Source: an uncultured Sulfurovum sp. | Lineage (GTDB): Bacteria; Campylobacterota; Campylobacteria; Campylobacterales; Sulfurovaceae | NCBI GenBank assembly: GCA_913055205.1 | Contig: CAJXJN010000014.1 | Span: forward strand, 1 to 47,580 | Length of the DNA: 47,580 nt | Direction of reading: 5' to 3' | Shown here: positions 42,885-47,580 of the stretch, piece by piece | Position numbering within the stretch: position 1 is the first letter of the stretch | How the letters are laid out: every line of letters begins with the position of its first letter | The notes under the pieces: model-generated | Database searches by the model: none | What the model was told of the DNA's origin: nothing | Seen by the model: the letters and a program-made list of their open reading frames with translations, nothing else | Program-made: the position numbers and the translations under genes

Positions 42885-43432
42885 GTAGACAAAACGACAG
42901 AAACAGCAGGGGTAGAAAAAAAGCTGATGACACCATTATGAATGATGCAATTAGAGCAAATGAGCTTAGAGTGTTAGGTGAGGATGGAGAACAATTCGGT
43001 ATCATCTCTAGAACTGAAGCGATGAAAATCGCTGAAGAGAAAGGACTTGACCTGGTACTTGTCTCTCCGGATGCGAAACCTCCTGTTGCTAAAGTAATGG
43101 ACTACGGAAAACACAAATACGAGCTGGAAAAAAAGAAAAAAGAAGCACGTAAAAAGCAAAAAAAGATTGAAGTTAAAGAAGTCAAATTTTCTTGTAAAAT
43201 TGCAGAAAATGACATTGCTTATAAAGTAAAACATGCCAGAGAGTTCCTTGAAAAAGGGAAACACGTTAAGTTACGTGTCTTCCTGAGAGGGCGGGAGATG
43301 GCAAACCCGGAATGGGGTATTGATGTACTTAAACGTGTGTGGCCTATGCTTCAGGATGTAGGCCATCTTGAAAAAGATGCACATCAAGAGGGTCGCTATA
43401 TTAATATGTATGTGACACCACTTAAAAAATAG
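42881..43432 (+). CDS. infC: translation initiation factor IF-3
   Basis: A 183-residue IF-3. The N-domain contains NELRVLGEDGEQFGI, the linker is Lys-rich, and the C-domain starts near KEVKFSCKIAENDI, with KHVKLRVFLRGREM typical of the family. It starts with TTG at 42881 and AAGGA upstream, overlapping the thrS stop as TTGA. A rare start codon in infC is expected, since IF-3 itself controls initiation at non-AUG starts. The gene order thrS-infC is classic; rpmI and rplT are 3.1 kb further because mutS7 lies between them on the other strand. Confidence 0.95.
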   Translation: MSRQNDRNSRGRKKADDTIMNDAIRANELRVLGEDGEQFGIISRTEAMKIAEEKGLDLVLVSPDAKPPVAKVMDYGKHKYELEKKKKEARKKQKKIEVKEVKFSCKIAENDIAYKVKHAREFLEKGKHVKLRVFLRGREMANPEWGIDVLKRVWPMLQDVGHLEKDAHQEGRYINMYVTPLKK

Positions 43433-43468
43433 CAGATCTACTTTTTCCTTGAAGAGTAAAATGTATTT

Positions 43469-46399
43469 TTACTCTTTACACTTATAATGTAACTTCAAGC
43501 CTTCAGAGGTCATCACAAACCCAGAAATCGTAATCTTTTCTTCATGTACCATATTGTGGTGTTTTTTACACAGCGGTATGAGATTGTACTTATGGTTTTT
43601 ATGGAAGTGATCAATATGACCATCACTGTTTGCCTCTTTTTGTGCCGAAATATGATGTACATCTTCTACAGTTTCATTACATAGTGCACATTTACTCAGA
43701 TAGAGCTCTTTATTATATTTGCTACTCTTTTGTTTGCGTAGTTTTTTGATCTCACTTCCGGAGTTATTGAGGTTTTCTCTAATGGTTTGTGCCATTTGCA
43801 GGAATTCCTTATCCATATGCAGTGATTTGGCAAATTCCAGTCCATAAAGACTGTCTCCTCTACCTAATTGCAGAACACGATTATAGATAAGTGTATCATT
43901 GCTCTCATCATACTTAATGCCCAAATGTAAGAAGATAAGATGTTTAAGGTTCTGTAGCTGTGGGATACTGCCCAGCTGATGTAAGTGTGTTGCAAAGATA
44001 AAGGTAGACTTGAGGCCGATAAGTTTTAAAATGGCAGAAGAGACGATGGCAAGAGCAGATTCTGTCTCTGTTCCCTGGCTGATCTCGTCTCCCAAGATCA
44101 ATGAGCGTTCATCTGCACGGCTGAAGATATTCTTCAGTTCCATCATCTCGACAGAGAAGGTTGAGAGACCCTTATAGAGATTATCTTTTGAAACGATACG
44201 TGTGAACAGTTTATTATATAATCCAAAACGCAGCTCTACGGCAGGGACAAAAAAACCTGCTTGTGCCAGAACGACAGAGAGCCCTATGCTTTTCATCAAA
44301 GAGGATTTTCCTGATGAGTTGATACCATAGAGGAGTACACCAAGAACATCTTCACCATTACTTGCATTGAGAGTGATATGATTATGTACTGTATGATTAT
44401 TGGTTCCAAGAAAAACATCATTGGGCACATATATTCCTCTTTCATCATTGGCTTCTATGATAGGATGACGCAATGCAATGGCTTCATAAAAATTGCCTTC
44501 TTCAATGATCGGACGGCTTAAGTTCATGCGTTTGGCACACTTGGCATTGGAAATAGCCACATCTATGTTTGCGATAAATCCAATGAGCCTCTCCAGCAAT
44601 AGTGAAAACCTGTTCTCCAGAACATCCAAACTTTCAATATATCGTTGCTTGACAAGAGAGACAAGCTTGACTTGAGCCGTCTCATACGAACGCGTGATCT
44701 CTTCAAAGAGTGGTGCCTGCACTTTTACCGTATTTTTAAGGTGTTTGTAGTGAAAATCTTTAAAGAAGTGGTGTTCATTGTCTATGGTCACAAAAGAGTC
44801 TTTAAGGGATTTCTCTATGAGAGAGAATCTGTTCTTTGTCAGGTTGATAAAGTACCCTTCGCTTTCAAGATAGCCCACAGTCGTATAGCGTGTGGTTCCG
44901 GAAAAGAGTTTGTCTTTTTCAAAGAGTGACTCGACATGTAAAGCAACCTCTTCCATTTTGTTAATCTCTTTTTTCTGGGTTTTGACAATGGTGTCAATCA
45001 TAGGGTAGACACCATCTTTAAAGATATTGTCATTGATCTGTTCTATACGAAAACGCGCACAGATATCCAGTTCAAATGTTTCTTCAAGTACCCCCAGCAT
45101 CTCTTTTGTCTCATCGAAAAGCCTGCTTTCTATTTCCAGTCCGTTACTGTCTGCATCTTCAAGCAGTTTGAGGATGGATTCCAAAGACATTGCGATATAG
45201 GTAAGCTCAACAGGGTGCAGTTTACGCAGTTTGATACGCCTTGTGATACGTTCAAGATCATATATTTGTTTTAAGTGGGTTTCAAAACGGTCTATGCTGG
45301 GGAGCAGTAGTTCTGTAAGATTGTAACGCTCTTCCAGCAGTTCTCTATCACAGACAGGATTAAGCAGACGTTCTTTGAGTAAACGTTTCCCAAATGCAGT
45401 GGAAGTTTTATCTATAAGATCAAGCAGCGTAATGTCAGAGGGGTCACGAGAGATCACTGAGAGCTGTTCCATAGCATTATTGCCGATGTACATATAACGG
45501 TTGGAACCTAAGAACTGTGGCTTGTTCATCTTTTCAATGATACTCTCATCATGCTCAATGATAAAGTCGATGAGAACAGCCAATGCTTCTGTGGTATAGG
45601 GGTACCTTTCAAGATCAAGAAACTCAATGGCAGAGAGAAAAGAGTTGATCTCGAAGATACGGGAAAAGAGTTCATTTTGAAAATTGATCTTAAAACGTTT
45701 TGTGTTGAGTGTATGATGCAGAGAGCCTAACTCAAGATAGTGTATGAGCCACTCTTTGTCAATCTCTTTGCCTTCAAGTGTAATGATAACTTCAGAAGTG
45801 GTATAGGTTTGTAAAAGGTTAAAGGCTTCATCCAAAGCGTAGGTTTTGTCATCTCGAGTGGAGTGGATCTCATTACAAATGGTTTTTCCGGTGCTTACAT
45901 CGATAGCAGCATATCCTACAGAGTAAATACCTGCATTTTCATCTATCATCAGTGAAACAATATTGTTTTCACTGGGTTCAGACAGGTATTCAAAATTGGT
46001 ACCCGGAGAGATAATATTAGACACATAACGTTTTACATTTGGCATTTCACCTTTTTGTTTAACTACGACAATAGTATATTTTTTCGTAGCGATCAGGCGG
46101 GAAAGGTATCTGTCCAAAGAGACTGCCGGTACACCGGCAAGAAGAGGATTATTTACGGAATTTTCAAGGATGGCTTTGCTTTTTCTTGTAAGTTGAATGT
46201 TTAGAAGTTCTGCGATTTCTTTGGCTTTACCGATCTTGAGCTCATCATTGTTCACTTCATAGACTTCGAAGAATGTACCTATCTCCATAAGTATCAGTGC
46301 ATCTTTACCATACTTCTCTTCAAAATACTGCTGTAGATCAAAATAGACTTCTGTTAAAAGCTTCTTTTTGTTAGAAAGTATTTCTGTAGCCTTATCCAA
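43469..46399 (-). CDS. MutS7-type MutS with C-terminal HNH endonuclease
   Basis: A 976-residue MutS. The mismatch-recognition domain has the F-x-E motif in IGTFFEVYE (43-45); the core and lever domains follow; the ATPase has Walker [10 protein letters not shown] (about 690), Walker B in [13 protein letters not shown] and ATHLHQL. The last 75 residues form an HNH nuclease: CALC (about 902), DVHHIS, a conserved Asn and [10 protein letters not shown]. This layout is that of MutS7, known from some Campylobacterota, giant viruses and octocoral mitochondria. It could recognise and cut mismatches in one protein. It is inserted on the opposite strand in the thrS-infC-rpmI-rplT string. Confidence 0.88.
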   Translation of the reverse strand: MDKATEILSNKKKLLTEVYFDLQQYFEEKYGKDALILMEIGTFFEVYEVNNDELKIGKAKEIAELLNIQLTRKSKAILENSVNNPLLAGVPAVSLDRYLSRLIATKKYTIVVVKQKGEMPNVKRYVSNIISPGTNFEYLSEPSENNIVSLMIDENAGIYSVGYAAIDVSTGKTICNEIHSTRDDKTYALDEAFNLLQTYTTSEVIITLEGKEIDKEWLIHYLELGSLHHTLNTKRFKINFQNELFSRIFEINSFLSAIEFLDLERYPYTTEALAVLIDFIIEHDESIIEKMNKPQFLGSNRYMYIGNNAMEQLSVISRDPSDITLLDLIDKTSTAFGKRLLKERLLNPVCDRELLEERYNLTELLLPSIDRFETHLKQIYDLERITRRIKLRKLHPVELTYIAMSLESILKLLEDADSNGLEIESRLFDETKEMLGVLEETFELDICARFRIEQINDNIFKDGVYPMIDTIVKTQKKEINKMEEVALHVESLFEKDKLFSGTTRYTTVGYLESEGYFINLTKNRFSLIEKSLKDSFVTIDNEHHFFKDFHYKHLKNTVKVQAPLFEEITRSYETAQVKLVSLVKQRYIESLDVLENRFSLLLERLIGFIANIDVAISNAKCAKRMNLSRPIIEEGNFYEAIALRHPIIEANDERGIYVPNDVFLGTNNHTVHNHITLNASNGEDVLGVLLYGINSSGKSSLMKSIGLSVVLAQAGFFVPAVELRFGLYNKLFTRIVSKDNLYKGLSTFSVEMMELKNIFSRADERSLILGDEISQGTETESALAIVSSAILKLIGLKSTFIFATHLHQLGSIPQLQNLKHLIFLHLGIKYDESNDTLIYNRVLQLGRGDSLYGLEFAKSLHMDKEFLQMAQTIRENLNNSGSEIKKLRKQKSSKYNKELYLSKCALCNETVEDVHHISAQKEANSDGHIDHFHKNHKYNLIPLCKKHHNMVHEEKITISGFVMTSEGLKLHYKCKE

Positions 46400-46553
46400 T
46401 TTTGCCCTTTATTTTAATCGTTAGATTTTACCACAAATTGGGTTAGAGATGTATCGAGAACTTATTTTTATAAATCTCTTAGAATATTTGGGTATAATAC
46501 CGTCCCATTTTCTGTTACTTGGTAGCAGAAAAAATTCAATAGGGAGTAAGCAT

Positions 46554-46745
46554 ATGCCAAAAATGAAAAGTGTTAAAGGCGCTGTTAAGCGTTTTAAGAT
46601 CAAAAAAAGCGGCAAAATCAAAAGAGGAACGGCGTATAGAAGCCACATCCTTACTAAAGTGGATGGTAAACACCACAGAGGTATGAGAAGTCCTAAACAT
46701 GTTGATGCTGCAGATGCAAAAAACATTAAAGAGATGATTAACTAA
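46554..46745 (+). CDS. rpmI: 50S ribosomal protein L35
   Basis: A 63-residue, Lys/Arg-rich ribosomal protein (MPKMKSVKGAVKRFKIKKSG at the start). AGGGAG lies nine bases before the ATG. A promoter with TATAAT lies near 46494 (TATAATACCG). It is followed by rplT after 132 bp. Confidence 0.94.
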   Translation: MPKMKSVKGAVKRFKIKKSGKIKRGTAYRSHILTKVDGKHHRGMRSPKHVDAADAKNIKEMIN

Positions 46746-46818
46746 TTATAGTTTCATTTTTTTGATAAAGAGATTCCCCCGATTAGGGGCAAGTTCAAAC
46801 AGAGAAAATGTTTGACAC

Positions 46819-46852
46819 CTACTATAACATGACTTCGGATATGAAGTTGTAG
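46819..46852 (+). promoter_or_regulatory. hairpin in the rpmI-rplT spacer, possible L20 leader
   Basis: CTAC (46819-46822)/GTAG (46849-46852) and ACTTC (46832-46836)/GAAGT (46843-46847) form a stem with an asymmetric internal loop, 25 bases before rplT. A second hairpin CCCC/GGGG lies near 46783. L20 commonly represses its own operon by binding a 23S-like hairpin in the leader; a match here is inference. Confidence 0.4.
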
Positions 46853-46877
46853 TACAAGTATAAGGTAAAGGAAAACC

Positions 46878-47234
46878 ATGAGAGTAAAAACTGGTACAGT
46901 TAGACATAGACGTCACAAAAGACTATTAAAACAAGCTAGAGGGTTCTACAGTGGTAGAAGAAAACACTTCAGAAAAGCGAAAGAACAACTCGAGCGTTCA
47001 TTAGTATATGCTTACAGAGATAGAAGACAAAAAAAGAGAGATTTCAGAAGACTCTGGATCGTTCGTATCAATGCGGCAACAAGATTGAATGGAATGAACT
47101 ATTCAACATTCATGCATGGTCTTAAACTTGCAAATATCGAACTTGACAGAAAAGTTCTTGCTGATATGGCAATGAATGCTCCTGAAAGTTTTACAAAAGT
47201 AGCTGAAGCTTCTAAAGCGGCACTTGCTAAATAA
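46878..47234 (+). CDS. rplT: 50S ribosomal protein L20
   Basis: A 118-residue L20: [20 protein letters not shown], then [16 protein letters not shown] and [21 protein letters not shown], all family hallmarks. It binds 23S rRNA early in 50S assembly. AAAGGAAA precedes the ATG. A terminator follows at 47258. Confidence 0.96.
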   Translation: MRVKTGTVRHRRHKRLLKQARGFYSGRRKHFRKAKEQLERSLVYAYRDRRQKKRDFRRLWIVRINAATRLNGMNYSTFMHGLKLANIELDRKVLADMAMNAPESFTKVAEASKAALAK

Positions 47235-47257
47235 TTAACTTTTAGTTGACTATCTTT

Positions 47258-47278
47258 TGAGGAGCTTTTTGCTCCTCA
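47258..47278 (+). terminator. rplT terminator
   Basis: TGAGGAGC pairs with GCTCCTCA around TTTTT, 23 bp after the rplT stop, with a T-rich region following. Confidence 0.7.
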
Positions 47279-47527
47279 TCCTTCTATTTCTACATTTTCC
47301 CTAATTTTTATTATTCAAACTTAGTTTGAGTTTCCCTTGTTACTTTTTTGTCCTCGTTACTGCGGGATTACATCTTTTTTGTACTGCGACAAAAGAGAAA
47401 AGAGTAACCAAAGTTAGCAAATACGGTTTGCGATAGCAAAAACTTCTTTAGAAAAAAGAAAAAAACGCAAAGAACTGACGTGTTTCAGATATTGCCTTGA
47501 CAAGCTAAAATTCATTGTGTCAAGGTT
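47279..47527. repeat. repeat-rich non-coding region after rplT
   Basis: No gene is visible. A degenerate R2-type element spans about 47339-47475 with GTTACTTTTTTGTC near its left and GACAAAAGAGAAAAGAGTAA near its middle forming an imperfect inverted repeat. CCTTGACA (47495-47502) and TGTCAAGG (47518-47525) are an 8-bp inverted repeat abutting the heptamer array. Confidence 0.55.
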
Positions 47528-47580
47528 GCTACCTGCTACCTGCTACCTGCTACCTGCTACCTGCTACCTGCTACCTGCTA
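47528..47580. repeat. tandem heptanucleotide array (GCTACCT)n
   Basis: More than seven perfect copies of the unit GCTACCT reach the end of the window, so the full length is unknown. Single or double units appear in reverse at 12973-12986 and directly at 8141-8150. It resembles short tandemly repeated heptamers known from other bacterial genomes; it is not a CRISPR. Confidence 0.9.

Noticed and set aside
47528-47580. Tandem repeats considered as a CRISPR array
   Set aside because: Units are seven bases with no spacers and no cas genes nearby.

Overview
The window looks like a chromosomal segment of a low-GC member of the Campylobacterota, most like Sulfurovum or Sulfurimonas. The evidence is the gene content: an RNase J with a long Asn-rich N-terminus, a MutS7-type MutS ending in an HNH nuclease, a threonyl-tRNA synthetase lacking the usual TGS domain, short sigma70 promoters of the TATAAT/TATACT type without clear -35 boxes, and many 4-nt gene overlaps. 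The genus is inferred from gene content, not from any rRNA.

Layout. 1-3461 is one end of an integrated element: small ORFs, a possible replication initiator, an AlpA-like excisionase and a tyrosine integrase beside a 24-bp tRNA 3'-end att site. 3557-11302 holds housekeeping genes: a membrane-anchored protein, two related glycine-zipper lipoproteins, rarA, rluB, a KpsF-type isomerase, RNase J and rsmA (65-nt overlap with RNase J). 11533-14229 is a plus-strand run: hisF, a nucleosidase-like gene carrying an in-frame repeat insertion, rlmN and a 33-aa membrane protein. An RluD-type synthase, purB and nrdA follow. 19452-20060 is a gene-free repeat island. Then come gltA/mqo, ppnP, a strikingly folded intergenic region (candidate ncRNA), a small repeat array, nrdB, a nitrilase-family protein, pcm, an HTH/coiled-coil protein and a Ca2+/H+ antiporter.

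28536-34047 is a minus-strand Bat (aerotolerance-type) operon: BatA, BatB/C, BatD, MoxR and a DUF58 protein, with a small inverted-repeat element between the last two. 34213-37916 carries an L,D-transpeptidase, coaE, dapF and a Sel1-repeat protein. A 1.9-kb AT-rich island with a P-loop protein lies between two identical tRNA-Val(GAC) genes. The right end carries an outer membrane protein, thrS-infC, mutS7 on the opposite strand, rpmI and rplT, then repeats including a heptanucleotide tandem array running off the window.

Most notable: (1) 23178-23336, two abutting 79/80-nt three-way-junction modules with CCTCC-containing loops directly after a TATACT box; (2) one perfect and one 15/16 parS site 2 kb apart, both inside genes; (3) a dispersed repeat inserted in frame into a nucleosidase gene; (4) a terminator/pseudoknot leader in the tRNA-Val island; (5) the MutS7-HNH fusion.
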